Assembly: GCA_031270615.1 (NCBI GenBank)
Contig: JAISXE010000342.1
Coordinates: forward strand, 1-21,424
Source: Spirochaetia bacterium
Lineage (GTDB): Bacteria > Spirochaetota > Spirochaetia > DTKZ01
Reading direction: 5' to 3'
Length of the DNA stretch: 21,424 bases
The notes beneath the pieces are model-generated. The model saw only the letters and a program-made list of their open reading frames with translations. It did no database searches and was not told where the DNA came from. Numbering within the stretch: the stretch's first letter is position 1; every line of letters starts with the position of its first letter. Of this stretch, positions 14,589 through 21,424 are shown piece by piece. The position numbers were made by a program, and so were the translations under genes.

Positions 14589-15077
14589 TTGAGTTTTACG
14601 CTTTTGCTGGGCTTGAATGCCCTGGCCTTTATCGGGATGTACCTCTATTTCAAAAACCGTATCGACAGACGCCTCGAAGCGGAAAGGCTTTTGGACAATC
14701 TGCGTACCGGCGCGGGCCGCATTGTCGGGGAGATGATTCAGGACATGAACAGGATAACCGACAGGAACATCACTTTGATTGCAACCAAGGTGGAAGAGCT
14801 GCGCGCGATACTGGACTCGGCGGACAGGAGAATCCTCCTTATGAAAAAAGAAGTAAGAAAGGAGGAGGCCGCAGACAGGCTATGCGAAAACCTGAAGCCC
14901 CAAAGCCCCCCGCCTTCCCCCCCGGCAGATGCGGAGGAAAAAGGCCGGACGCCTTCCGAAATTTTCGATCTTTACCGCAAGGGAATTTCCCCTGACATAA
15001 TCGCGAACACGCTGAACCTTCCCGCGAGCGAGGTGCAGCTGATGATCGCGCTGCGGGGGCGCAAAGGAAAAAGCTGA
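14589..15077 (+). CDS. Membrane-anchored coiled-coil protein with SwrB/DUF6115-like layout
   Basis: The 162-residue protein begins with a single membrane helix (LLLGLNALAFIGMYLYF), continues as a coiled coil (about residues 25-95) and a Pro-rich linker, and ends in a small helix-turn-helix-like segment (FDLYRKGISPDIIANTLNLP, then SEVQLMIAL). This layout and the end motif recall SwrB/DUF6115 proteins, which in Firmicutes lie just after the flagellar sigma gene and promote flagellar export assembly. The resemblance is from motif memory, not a search. The start is TTG 14589 with GAGGAG (14578-14583) five bases upstream. The ribosome site overlaps the end of the preceding gene. Confidence 0.8.
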   Translation: MSFTLLLGLNALAFIGMYLYFKNRIDRRLEAERLLDNLRTGAGRIVGEMIQDMNRITDRNITLIATKVEELRAILDSADRRILLMKKEVRKEEAADRLCENLKPQSPPPSPPADAEEKGRTPSEIFDLYRKGISPDIIANTLNLPASEVQLMIALRGRKGKS

Positions 15078-15079
15078 AA

Positions 15080-16858
15080 ATGAACGCGGCCACAGCAAGG
15101 GAATTAAAACTTTTTTTTCGCGATGACGCGCAAAGGATAGGCGAATTCCTTTCGCTTTTTGTAAAGGCCTGGGCATCCAATCAGGACGCCGGGCTTCTGT
15201 CCCGCTGCTTCCGCGACGTGCATTCCCTGAAATCGGAAGCCGCTTTTCTGGGGTATACCGCCATTGCGGCGGGGGCGGAACGGGTCGAGAAAATTCTCGC
15301 CGCCGTGCGGGATTCAGGGAACCTGGCCGCAGGGGAGGGGTTTTCCCTCCAGGTGCAGGGCCTGTGCGGCGAGATCCGCCGGACGCTGGAAAGCCTGAAC
15401 GCCGAACTGGGGGAACCCGGCAGCGAAGGAGCTTCGGGACAGCGGGAGACGACGGAGTTCAGCTCCGACGATTTTGAAATGGCCATGCTCCAGGAGGCGC
15501 GCTACCGCGGCGAATGTTTTTTCCGCATCGACGCGGAAATCGCCGCCGATGAGCCCATGCCTTTTCCGAGGCTGTACCTTCTGGTGAATAACCTGGAACT
15601 GTGCGCGAACCTTATCCGTATCACGCCGCCGCTGGACATCCTGAAACAGGACAGGGATTTTGCCGTTTCCCTGTATGCGACAACAGCAAAAAAAGCCGAG
15701 GAACTGCGCGATGCGCTTGAGGTGGACGGGCTTGTGGCCCTGGATGTCACGGAGATCCCCTTCGGCCATGTAGGACAGGCGGCGGGGGAAGAGGCCCCGG
15801 CGGCGGACGAAGAGGCTCCTTCCGCTTTGGGCAGCCCAGGCTACGCGCGGGAGGAAGAACGAAAAAGCGTTTTCCTCTACCAGGATGAACTGGCGCTGTA
15901 TGCTTTTCTTGCCGCGTGCCTCAACTCCTGCCCGACCAAAGACGAGCGGGGAAAATTCCTCGCTCGGGAACTGGCCTCCGCCCTAAGGCGGCAAAGCGGC
16001 ACATCCATCGCCATCGTCATGGAAAAGGCGGCGGAGCTTGCCAACGACACGGCTTATTCCCTGGGGAAAATGCTTGAAACTAAGGTGCGCATGGACAGGG
16101 ATGTCCTTGTCCCGCCTTCGGTGCGCGACGCCCTGAATACCATCCTGACCCATCTGGTACGCAATGCCGTCGACCACGGCATTGAGAAACCGGAAAAGCG
16201 TAAAAACGCGGGGAAACCGGAATGGGGGAACGTGCTGCTGGAGGCGCTCATCAAAAACGGGAATTACTCCATCAAAGTCACCGATGACGGGGAAGGCATC
16301 GACGCGGACAAAATACGCGCCGCTTCCGGCCCAGCCGCTGCCATTTCCGAAACGCGGAATGGGGTGCTGGAAATCCTTACCAAGCCCGGATTCTCCACGC
16401 GAAAGGTCCCCAGCGCCGTTTCCGGCCGGGGAGTTGGCCTGGACGCGGTGCGCGGCCTCGTTACCGGCGTTTTGGGCGGCAAACTGACGCTGAAGTCGCA
16501 ACCGGGGAAAGGGAGCGCCTTCCTGGTAAGTTTTTCCGACAGAACGGTGAGGCATCCGGCTTTTCCCGCCCTGGTCGGAAACAAGGTGCTTCTCGCGCCG
16601 AAGGTCATGACGGAAAGGATTTTTCCCCTGGACAGGGAAAAAATATCCGGGACAAGAAAATTGTCCTATACGCTTGAGGGGCTTGCATATCCCATACGGC
16701 TTCCGGGGGGGCAAACGCAGCCGGGTGCGACGGGTATCCTTATCCGCACGGGCGGGGAGCCGTTCATCATCGCGGCCGTTTCCGCCGAGAAAGAAAAACT
16801 GTATTCACTTGCCGAACTTGTCCCCTCGGTTTGCGTGCTCATGTCCTGGGGCCTGTAG
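15080..16858 (+). CDS. Divergent CheA-like histidine kinase
   Basis: The 592-residue protein has an N-terminal Hpt domain with phospho-accepting His48 in VHSLKSEAAFLGY, a P2-like segment (about residues 130-230), a helical region, and a CheA-type ATPase domain. The N box is HLVRNAVDHGIEKPEKR (N362), the G1 box DDGEG (402-406), the G2-type segment SGRGVGLDAVRGLV and GKGSAF. After the ATPase only about 100 residues remain; they look like a shortened or degenerate CheW-like P5 domain. The usual P3 dimerisation signature is not obvious. It lies two bases after the preceding gene. No CheW, receptor or response regulator is in the window, so it is probably distinct from the main chemotaxis CheA, which is an inference. 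Confidence 0.9.
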   Translation: MNAATARELKLFFRDDAQRIGEFLSLFVKAWASNQDAGLLSRCFRDVHSLKSEAAFLGYTAIAAGAERVEKILAAVRDSGNLAAGEGFSLQVQGLCGEIRRTLESLNAELGEPGSEGASGQRETTEFSSDDFEMAMLQEARYRGECFFRIDAEIAADEPMPFPRLYLLVNNLELCANLIRITPPLDILKQDRDFAVSLYATTAKKAEELRDALEVDGLVALDVTEIPFGHVGQAAGEEAPAADEEAPSALGSPGYAREEERKSVFLYQDELALYAFLAACLNSCPTKDERGKFLARELASALRRQSGTSIAIVMEKAAELANDTAYSLGKMLETKVRMDRDVLVPPSVRDALNTILTHLVRNAVDHGIEKPEKRKNAGKPEWGNVLLEALIKNGNYSIKVTDDGEGIDADKIRAASGPAAAISETRNGVLEILTKPGFSTRKVPSAVSGRGVGLDAVRGLVTGVLGGKLTLKSQPGKGSAFLVSFSDRTVRHPAFPALVGNKVLLAPKVMTERIFPLDREKISGTRKLSYTLEGLAYPIRLPGGQTQPGATGILIRTGGEPFIIAAVSAEKEKLYSLAELVPSVCVLMSWGL

Positions 16859-16885
16859 CCCCATGGCAGCCTGGAAGGACGCCTG

Positions 16886-18022
16886 ATGGCGCACATAACA
16901 GAAACACTTGTCCTGTACGGGATGTTTGTCATCGTCGGGCTTGCCGCAGGTTCGCTGGGACCGGCCATACCGGCCTTCGCGGAACTTACGGGCGAAACGA
17001 TCTCCCGTGTCGGAATGCTCTTTGTTTTTTACCGCTGCGGCTATATGGCCGGCAGCCTGGGCGGCGGCCGCGTTCTTGACAGGCTCAAAGGCGGCAGGAT
17101 AATGGGCTTTGTTCTTTTTTCCATAGCCCTGATGCTCTTTCTCCTGTCCTTCGCGGCGAACCTGTGCCTGCTCTTTGCCTTTGTCCTTTTTCTGGGTCTG
17201 GGGCTTGGGCTTGGCGAGGTGGGCGGCCAGCGGGGGATTATCCGGCTTCACGGGATGAATGTGGGGCCGTACATGAACGGGCTGCATCTTTCCTACTGTA
17301 TAGGGGCTGTCATCTCCCCGCTGGTGATTGCCGCTTTCCTTCAGGCCAATACCGGCCTTGCGGCCGCTTTCCGGATACTCGCCGCCCTGGCCGCGCTTGC
17401 GGGATTTGTCACCCTGCGGCTTTTGCGGGGCGGCGCCGCCCCGCGTGGGGAAGCGCCTGTCCTGCGCGCTTCCCCGTTCCTGGTTTTCTTTTTTGCCGCG
17501 ATGATTCTGTTTTCCGGCGGCACCGAGTCCGGCTTTTCCGGCTGGATATACAGCTACGCGCTGCGTACCGGCCTTGCCGGAGAAAGCCTTTCGGGCATCC
17601 TTACCGCCGTCTTCTGGGGTGCCATGACTTTCGGGCGGGTTGCCGGGATTTATCTGGTCAGGCGGTTTGGTTCCCGCAGGCTTCTGCTTCTCAGCAGCGC
17701 GGGGGCGGTGTTTTCGCTGGCCGGGCTTGTCTTCTTTCCGTCCTCCACCGCAGGGCTGTGGATATCGACGCTTCTTGTCGGCCTGTTCCAGGCGTCAATC
17801 ATACCCGTGACCTTTACCCTTGCCGGGGAACAGCGAATCGTGAGCGGTTTTGTGGCGGGCATTTTTGTCGCGGCCTCCTCCTTCGGCGGCATGGTGTTTT
17901 CCCCCCTTGCCGGCTATCTGATGCAGTCCCTGGGCCTTTTCACCTTTCCCCTCCTGGGCTTTGCCACCCAGATATTGACATTTATCTCGTTTTTGGCAAT
18001 TCTGTGGGTGGCAAAAAGATGA
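16886..18022 (+). CDS. MFS transporter, probable sugar porter (NaGLT1/FucP-like)
   Basis: The 378-residue protein has about twelve membrane helices in two halves separated by a short basic loop (LRLLRGGAAPRGEA). A motif-A-like sequence GSLGGGRVLDRLKGGR follows helix 2. The segment VGPYMNGLHLSYCIGA (G127 onward) and the later GTESGFSGWIYSYAL resemble sugar-transporting members such as NaGLT1/MFSD4 and FucP. The substrate is not shown by the sequence. It starts 27 bases after the CheA-like gene with GGAAGGA just upstream, so it probably belongs to the same transcript. The next gene, an IclR regulator, is separated by 293 bases. Confidence 0.88.
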   Translation: MAHITETLVLYGMFVIVGLAAGSLGPAIPAFAELTGETISRVGMLFVFYRCGYMAGSLGGGRVLDRLKGGRIMGFVLFSIALMLFLLSFAANLCLLFAFVLFLGLGLGLGEVGGQRGIIRLHGMNVGPYMNGLHLSYCIGAVISPLVIAAFLQANTGLAAAFRILAALAALAGFVTLRLLRGGAAPRGEAPVLRASPFLVFFFAAMILFSGGTESGFSGWIYSYALRTGLAGESLSGILTAVFWGAMTFGRVAGIYLVRRFGSRRLLLLSSAGAVFSLAGLVFFPSSTAGLWISTLLVGLFQASIIPVTFTLAGEQRIVSGFVAGIFVAASSFGGMVFSPLAGYLMQSLGLFTFPLLGFATQILTFISFLAILWVAKR

Positions 18023-18050
18023 GCGGGGTCCTGCCCAACGCCGTATTTTT
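18023..18050 (+). terminator. Weak terminator-like hairpin after the MFS gene
   Basis: Just after the stop, GCGGGG (18023-18028) can pair with CCC (18034-18036) and CGC (18039-18041) around a two-base bulge, followed by ATTTTT. The stem is short and interrupted, so this is only a possible end for the distal flagellar transcript. Confidence 0.3.
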
Positions 18051-18086
18051 ACTTTTGGAGATTTTTCTTTTTTAGTAAAAAAAGTA

Positions 18087-18118
18087 TTGGCAAAACTGGA
18101 AAAATATAGGCATATTAT
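18087..18118 (+). promoter_or_regulatory. Candidate AT-rich promoter region for the IclR gene
   Basis: TTGGCA (18087-18092) and TATTAT (18113-18118) lie in a sharply AT-rich stretch, but the 20-base spacer is longer than normal. Other hexamer pairings here are possible. The local drop in G+C against the neighbouring genes supports a promoter somewhere in 18080-18125, but not an exact site. Confidence 0.35.
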
Positions 18119-18124
18119 ATATAC

Positions 18125-18280
18125 AAAACTATGACAGAAACGAGCAAACAAAGGGAAGGTTTTAAAAAAAGTGAAAAAAAGGCAATGTGGTAAAAAGCGA
18201 AAACTTTGATTTTTCGCGGACATAAAGAGTAAATGTAATTTTTACATTTATCAGGGGTGAGAAGAAACTGTCATAGTTTT
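18125..18280. promoter_or_regulatory. Paired 13-bp inverted sites with internal palindromes upstream of the IclR gene
   Basis: AAAACTATGACAG (18125-18137) recurs as its exact reverse complement CTGTCATAGTTTT at 18268-18280, 130 bases apart. Between them are a 7-bp stem (GCGAAAA at 18197-18203, TTTTCGC at 18211-18217) and a 9-bp stem (TAAATGTAA at 18230-18238, TTT, TTACATTTA at 18242-18250). IclR regulators often bind palindromes near their own promoter, so these are candidate operators. The long-range pairing could also fold the leader RNA. Confidence 0.5.
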
Positions 18281-18315
18281 TCGGTATTCTCTCATGGATA
18301 CCAGAATAAAAAAAA

Positions 18316-19101
18316 ATGGAGAAAGTCGTGACGTCAAAAGCAGTAAAGAAAAACCTATCTATTGGAAAAGCCCTGCAAATCATCGAGACAATGGCAGGGC
18401 ATAGCGGTCCCATGCGGCTACAGGAGGTCGCAAACGCCGTTTCGCAGCCTCCCAGCACAACCTTGAGATTCCTCAACACCCTCATGGACTACGGCTACGC
18501 CGGCCAGGATCCGGCCAACCTGCACTATTTTTTAACCATGAAATTTTGCCGGATCGGAACCCTTATTTCCCGGCAAATCAAGATGCGCGAGGTTGTCAGG
18601 CCGTTTCTGGATGTCCTCACGCGAAAATTCGGGGAATCAACCTGTCTGGCAATCAGCCAGGATGACTATGTTGTCTATATCGATGTGGTTGACGGGCCAG
18701 ACCATATCCTGCAGACCTTGCAGCGAATCGGCAAGATAGCGCCCCTGCACAGCACCGGGGTAGGCAAGTGTCTGCTTCTGGATTACACGGAGGGGCAGCT
18801 TTCCAAACTTGCCGGCAAGGGCTTAAGCGGCCTTACAAAAAACACCATCACGACGGAAAGCGCGCTTCTTGCGGAGCTGTCGAAAGTGCGCAGGCAGGGC
18901 TACGGGGAAGACAACGAAGAATGCGAAATAGGCGTCCGCTGCGTCGCCGCGCCCATCCGCGATTATTCGGGAAAGGTTATCGCGGCGATCAGCACCTCCG
19001 GGCCAACCCACCGCCTGAACACGGAAAAGCTCAAACTTGTCCGCGTCGAGCTTCCCGCCACCGCCGCTGGCATTTCAAAGCGCCTTGGCTATGAACTGTA
19101 G
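18316..19101 (+). CDS. IclR-family transcriptional regulator
   Basis: The 261-residue protein has an N-terminal winged helix-turn-helix (about residues 8-70; LQEVANAVSQPPSTTLRFLN) and a C-terminal effector domain with the family features LHSTGVGKCLLLDYTEGQL, YGEDNEECEIGVRCVAAPIR and VIAAISTSGP. IclR proteins sense small metabolites, often sugar or aromatic acids. The ATG at 18316 follows a run of A with no ribosome site; a GTG at 18328 has GGAG six bases upstream and may be the real start. The target is unknown; the MFS transporter upstream and the inverted sites in its leader are candidates. A strong terminator follows. Confidence 0.93.
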   Translation: MEKVVTSKAVKKNLSIGKALQIIETMAGHSGPMRLQEVANAVSQPPSTTLRFLNTLMDYGYAGQDPANLHYFLTMKFCRIGTLISRQIKMREVVRPFLDVLTRKFGESTCLAISQDDYVVYIDVVDGPDHILQTLQRIGKIAPLHSTGVGKCLLLDYTEGQLSKLAGKGLSGLTKNTITTESALLAELSKVRRQGYGEDNEECEIGVRCVAAPIRDYSGKVIAAISTSGPTHRLNTEKLKLVRVELPATAAGISKRLGYEL

Positions 19102-19113
19102 GTGAAACACCCA

Positions 19114-19157
19114 GGGGCCGCGCCGGGGAGGATTTCCGGCACGGCCCCCCGTTTTTT
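19114..19157 (+). terminator. Intrinsic terminator after the IclR gene
   Basis: GGGGCCG (19114-19120) pairs with CGGCCCC (19142-19148) and GCCGG (19122-19126) with CCGGC (19136-19140), with one C/A mismatch between and a nine-base loop. The stem is followed by CCG and six T (19152-19157). This is a classical Rho-independent terminator. Confidence 0.9.
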
Positions 19158-19183
19158 GGGCGCTCCCCATTCCTTCCGCCCTC

Positions 19184-19212
19184 TTGCCATTCCCGGCTTT
19201 TTCGTGTATGGT
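19184..19212 (+). promoter_or_regulatory. Promoter for tRNA-Thr
   Basis: TTGCCA (19184-19189) and TATGGT (19207-19212) are separated by 17 bases. Transcription would start near 19219, just before the tRNA 5' end at 19223. Confidence 0.6.
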
Positions 19213-19222
19213 GGGACCATCC

Positions 19223-19294
19223 GCCGGAATAGCTCAGGGGTAGAGCGACGCTCTCGTAAAGCGTAGGTCCTGGGTTCAATTCCCAGTTCCGGCT
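19223..19294 (+). tRNA. tRNA-Thr (anticodon CGT)
   Basis: A full cloverleaf can be drawn. The acceptor stem GCCGGAA (19223-19229) pairs with TTCCGGC (19287-19293), with T as discriminator. The D stem is GCTC/GAGC, the anticodon stem ACGCT/AGCGT with loop CTCGTAA (anticodon CGT, reading ACG threonine codons), and the T stem CTGGG/CCCAG with loop TTCAATT. The 3' CCA is not encoded. The gene stands alone and converges with the minus-strand sigma-factor gene. Confidence 0.97.
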
Positions 19295-19368
19295 GAAATA
19301 GCTACAAAAGAATTTTCCCGTCCGGGTGTCCGTGTTGTCTGTGGTGGATTTTTGTCGCAGGCCGCGTT

Positions 19369-20337
19369 TTACTGCACCTCGTGGTAGTCCTGTATCCGCG
19401 TGATGGTGCGCAGCTTCGCCATGGCTTTTTCCTGGATCTGGCGGACGCGCTCGCGGGTAATGCCCAAAAGCTTCCCCGTCTGTTCCAGGGTAAAGGGGCC
19501 CTCGCCGTCGAGACCGAAACGGAGCTGTATGATTTTCTTTTCCCGTTCCGAAAGCTGGAGGAGGACCTTTTCGATGGTGCTTTGCAGGGTCAACTGGAAG
19601 ACTTCCTCGAAAGGCTCGGAGGAAACCTCGTCTTTGATAAGGTCGGCCAGGCTGGTCATGTTGTCGTCATCGACAGTGGAATCAAGGGAAGCGGTTTCCT
19701 GGGAAAGCTTCATGATATCCTTGACCTTGTACGGGGGGATATTCATGTATTCGGACAGTTCCTCGCTGTTGGGGTCGCGGCCCAGCTCCTGGGTCAGATG
19801 CTTCGCCACAAAATAGCACTTCTTGATCGTGTTGAGCATGTGGATGGGGATACGGATGACGCGGCCCTTGTCGGCAAGGCTCTTGATGATCGCCTGGCGT
19901 ATCCACCATGTGCCGTAGGTGGAAAAGCGGCAGCCCTTGGTATAGTCGAAGCGTTCGACCGCCTCGATAAGGCCGATGTTGCCCTCGTCGATAAGGTCAA
20001 GCAGGGACAGGCCGCGGTGCTGGTATTTTTTGGCTATGGACACGACAAGACGGAGGTTGGAGTTTATCATCAGGTTTTTTTGCTGCCTGAGTTTTTCCTC
20101 GAGTTTTTTTTCGTCTTTGCGGCTGTGTTTTGCCGACGAGTTAAGCTGGGTGCGCAGATCCTTGACCCTTTCGCCGATGCGCTGCTCGTCCTCAACCGTA
20201 AGAAGCGGATGCTGCGAAATTTGTTTCAGATACAGGGCCAGGGGATCGGTTTCACCCTCCCTTATCCCAGCAACCTGTATCTCGTGCCGGTTATTTTTTT
20301 TCTTTTGTTGTGTTCCAGGGTCCTTCAAATTGCGCAT
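19369..20337 (-). CDS. Group 2 sigma70-family RNA polymerase sigma factor (RpoS/SigA-like)
   Basis: The 322-residue protein lacks the long region 1.1 of a primary sigma factor. It has region 1.2 (DPLALYLKQISQHPLLTVED), a short non-conserved insert, region 2 (LRLVVSIAKKYQHRGLSLLD, IGLIEAVERFDYTKGCRFST, YGTWWIRQAI), region 3 (LGRDPNSEELSEYM) and region 4 with IIQLRFGLDGEG and the helix-turn-helix GITRERVRQIQEKAMAKL. The DNA-contacting residues are well kept, so it should recognise promoters close to the primary consensus. This suggests a stress or growth-phase sigma factor rather than the housekeeping one. The ATG at 20337 lies only about five bases after the predicted transcription start and has no ribosome site. 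Confidence 0.94.
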   Translation of the reverse strand: MRNLKDPGTQQKKKNNRHEIQVAGIREGETDPLALYLKQISQHPLLTVEDEQRIGERVKDLRTQLNSSAKHSRKDEKKLEEKLRQQKNLMINSNLRLVVSIAKKYQHRGLSLLDLIDEGNIGLIEAVERFDYTKGCRFSTYGTWWIRQAIIKSLADKGRVIRIPIHMLNTIKKCYFVAKHLTQELGRDPNSEELSEYMNIPPYKVKDIMKLSQETASLDSTVDDDNMTSLADLIKDEVSSEPFEEVFQLTLQSTIEKVLLQLSEREKKIIQLRFGLDGEGPFTLEQTGKLLGITRERVRQIQEKAMAKLRTITRIQDYHEVQ

Positions 20338-20348
20338 CCGTAAATGTC

Positions 20349-20376
20349 ATTATAATATACAGCGAAATAAAAACAA
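20349..20376 (-). promoter_or_regulatory. Promoter of the group 2 sigma-factor gene
   Basis: Read on the minus strand, TTGTTT (20376-20371) and a perfect TATAAT (20354-20349) are separated by 16 bases. The predicted start near 20342 leaves a leader of about five bases before the ATG, so the mRNA may be nearly leaderless. Confidence 0.7.
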
Positions 20377-20380
20377 TAGC

Positions 20381-20397
20381 AATTCTTTTAAAGAATT
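20381..20397. promoter_or_regulatory. 17-bp palindrome upstream of the sigma-factor promoter
   Basis: AATTCTTTTAAAGAATT is a perfect 8-bp inverted repeat around one central base, located just upstream of the -35 box and centred about 47 bases before the predicted start. That position suits an activator site or an UP-like element. The bound protein is unknown. Confidence 0.5.
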
Positions 20398-20410
20398 TTT
20401 AAAGTTTTTT

Positions 20411-20429
20411 AAACGCACAGCCTGCGTTT
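20411..20429 (-). terminator. Hairpin after the LysM gene, terminator-like but without a T-run
   Basis: AAACGCA and TGCGTTT form a 7-bp stem with a five-base loop just downstream of the LysM gene on the minus strand. The bases after it are A-rich, so it is a poor intrinsic terminator. It may separate the LysM gene from the sigma-factor gene only partly, leaving some read-through. Confidence 0.3.
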
Positions 20430-20435
20430 CTGCTT

Positions 20436-21248
20436 CTAAATGCGGGGCGCCGCCTCCGGTTTGACGGGTTTTCCGTCCTTATAGACAATGAAATACAGGC
20501 TTGATTTTCCCTCGTAGGGATTGACGCCCATCGTGGCAAGTTTTTGCCCCTTGCGTATCGCCTCGCCGTAGGACACCAAAATATCATCGTTTCCCGCGTA
20601 AACGTAGATATAGCCCTGCCCGGATTGGACGAACACCACCTGCCCGAAGCCCCGGTAGGGCCCCACCCAAATGACTTTCCCCGAAGCCACGGCCAGAACC
20701 GCGTCCCCGGCCCTGCCCTCAAACGAAAGCCCCTCAAGCTTGCCGTCCAGGGTTTTTTTTGCCCCCGGATGGGGCCAGAAACTGTCGCCCTCTCCCGCCG
20801 GCGCTTCCGCCGCGGCCGGCGGCGTCTCCCGGATGCGGGGGGCGCTTTGGCCGCCAGCCCCCGCCCCGCCGCCCCCAGGCACGGAAAGCAGGTCGCCCGG
20901 CTTTATAAGGCTGTCCGGCGAAAGATTGTTCAGCGTCAGAAGCACCGGCACGTCGCAGCCGAACTTCCGCGCTATCGCGTACAGCGTGTCGCCCTTCTGG
21001 ACTTTGTACATATCCGGCAGGAGAAGCCGCGTTCCGGGCCGCAGCCTGGCCGGGTCCCCGATATTGTTGGCCTTCATGAGGGTTTCCGCGGAAGTCCCGT
21101 ATTTGCGGGCGATACCGTAAAAAGTCTCGCCTTCCCTGACAATGTGGGTATAATCCTCGCCAAAACCAGGGAAAAGAATCCCCAGAAGCATACAGACCGC
21201 GATACTATGTGCCGGACGAAACATGATACTTCTATTTTCGGCGGACAT
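20436..21248 (-). CDS. Secreted protein with two LysM domains and a degenerate LytM (M23) domain
   Basis: The 270-residue protein has an N-terminal signal segment (AVCMLLGILFPGFG), two LysM peptidoglycan-binding domains (about residues 33-78, EGETFYGIARKYGTSAETLM; and 81-125, KGDTLYAIARKFGCDVPVLL), a Gly/Ala/Pro linker and a LytM/M23-like domain (about 155-270). The LytM zinc ligands are missing: the first His/Asp pair reads LEGLSFEGRAG, the usual YAHLS is YAGND, and LHFEV is LYFIV. It therefore resembles NlpD/EnvC proteins that activate cell-wall amidases rather than cutting themselves. The start is uncertain; ATG 21224 would give a cleaner signal peptide (MFRPAHSIAVCM). Neither start has a strong ribosome site. 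Confidence 0.9.
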   Translation of the reverse strand: MSAENRSIMFRPAHSIAVCMLLGILFPGFGEDYTHIVREGETFYGIARKYGTSAETLMKANNIGDPARLRPGTRLLLPDMYKVQKGDTLYAIARKFGCDVPVLLTLNNLSPDSLIKPGDLLSVPGGGGAGAGGQSAPRIRETPPAAAEAPAGEGDSFWPHPGAKKTLDGKLEGLSFEGRAGDAVLAVASGKVIWVGPYRGFGQVVFVQSGQGYIYVYAGNDDILVSYGEAIRKGQKLATMGVNPYEGKSSLYFIVYKDGKPVKPEAAPRI

Positions 21249-21334
21249 GGCCGGGGAATTTACCGCTCTTTGAAACCACGGACACCACGGAAACTGCGGA
21301 CGCTGCGCACTGTCAACAAGTTAAGGCATAGGTC

Positions 21335-21424
21335 AGCCCGTGGGGCGCAAAGGATTGAAGCGGAAAGCCCGCAGACCCCCTCAAGGGGGCGAGGACTTGG
21401 AGCGGAAAGCCTGGTTTTTGGCGC
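21335..21424 (+). repeat. Intergenic hairpin repeat, copy C (cut by window end)
   Basis: This copy begins AGCCCGTGGGGC and parallels copy B base for base outside the stems. Two linkers with AGCGGAAAGCC cores flank a 5-bp hairpin (CCCCC at 21376-21380, loop TCAA, GGGGG at 21385-21389). It ends in GGTTTTTGGCGC, the same left arm as the second hairpin of copy A, and the other arm lies outside the window. Bases 21249-21334 hold a small direct repeat (ACCACGGACACCACGGA at about 21277-21293) and nothing else I can support. Confidence 0.85.

Noticed and set aside
19381..20343. 320-residue plus-strand open frame opposite the sigma-factor gene
   Set aside because: The minus strand encodes an unmistakable sigma70-family protein over the same interval; the plus frame has no recognisable domain or ribosome site.
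21311..21316. Consensus TTGACA on the minus strand upstream of the LysM gene
   Set aside because: No -10-like hexamer occurs 16-18 bases downstream; the spacing leads into G+C-rich sequence.

Overview
The window looks like chromosome of a spirochaete, most likely a G+C-rich member of the Treponema group such as the termite-gut lineages. The evidence is the gene order fliM-fliY-fliO-fliP-fliQ-fliR-flhB-flhA-flhF-flhG followed by a WhiG/FliA sigma factor and a FapA-family gene, together with a long FliY in place of a short FliN. The genus is an inference; no rRNA or other marker is present.

Layout. (1) 1-307: a hairpin-rich intergenic repeat and a sigma70-type promoter (TTGATT, 17 nt, TATAAT). 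(2) 308-10623: ten tightly packed, often overlapping genes for the flagellar switch (FliM, FliY), the export gate (FliO, FliP, FliQ, FliR, FlhB, FlhA) and the FlhF/FlhG pair that sets flagellar position and number. (3) 10624-10909: a second, inverted copy of the repeat and a candidate promoter. (4) 10910-18022: a distal group with a two-helix acidic membrane protein, the flagellar sigma factor FliA, a FapA protein with a Jag-type N-terminus, two small unnamed proteins (one with a SwrB-like layout), a divergent CheA-like kinase and an MFS transporter. (5) 18023-19157: an AT-rich regulatory interval with nested inverted repeats, an IclR-family regulator and a strong intrinsic terminator. (6) 19184-19294: a promoter and tRNA-Thr(CGT). 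(7) Minus strand, 21248 down to 19369: a secreted LysM protein whose LytM domain lacks its zinc ligands, and a group 2 sigma70-family factor with its own promoter. (8) 21249-21424: a third copy of the repeat, cut by the window edge.

How the genes work together. The first block builds the C-ring and export gate and places the flagellum. FliA would then direct late flagellar genes located elsewhere; no FlgM anti-sigma gene is visible. The proteins after FliA are plausible accessory or regulatory partners of the flagellum, judged by position only.

The strongest unexplained signals are: a modular repeat in which conserved linkers alternate with hairpins of changing sequence but preserved pairing; a probable CTG start for fliO; the SwrB-like and CheA-like genes after fliA; the paired inverted sites upstream of the IclR gene; and a sigma-factor promoter that predicts an almost leaderless mRNA.
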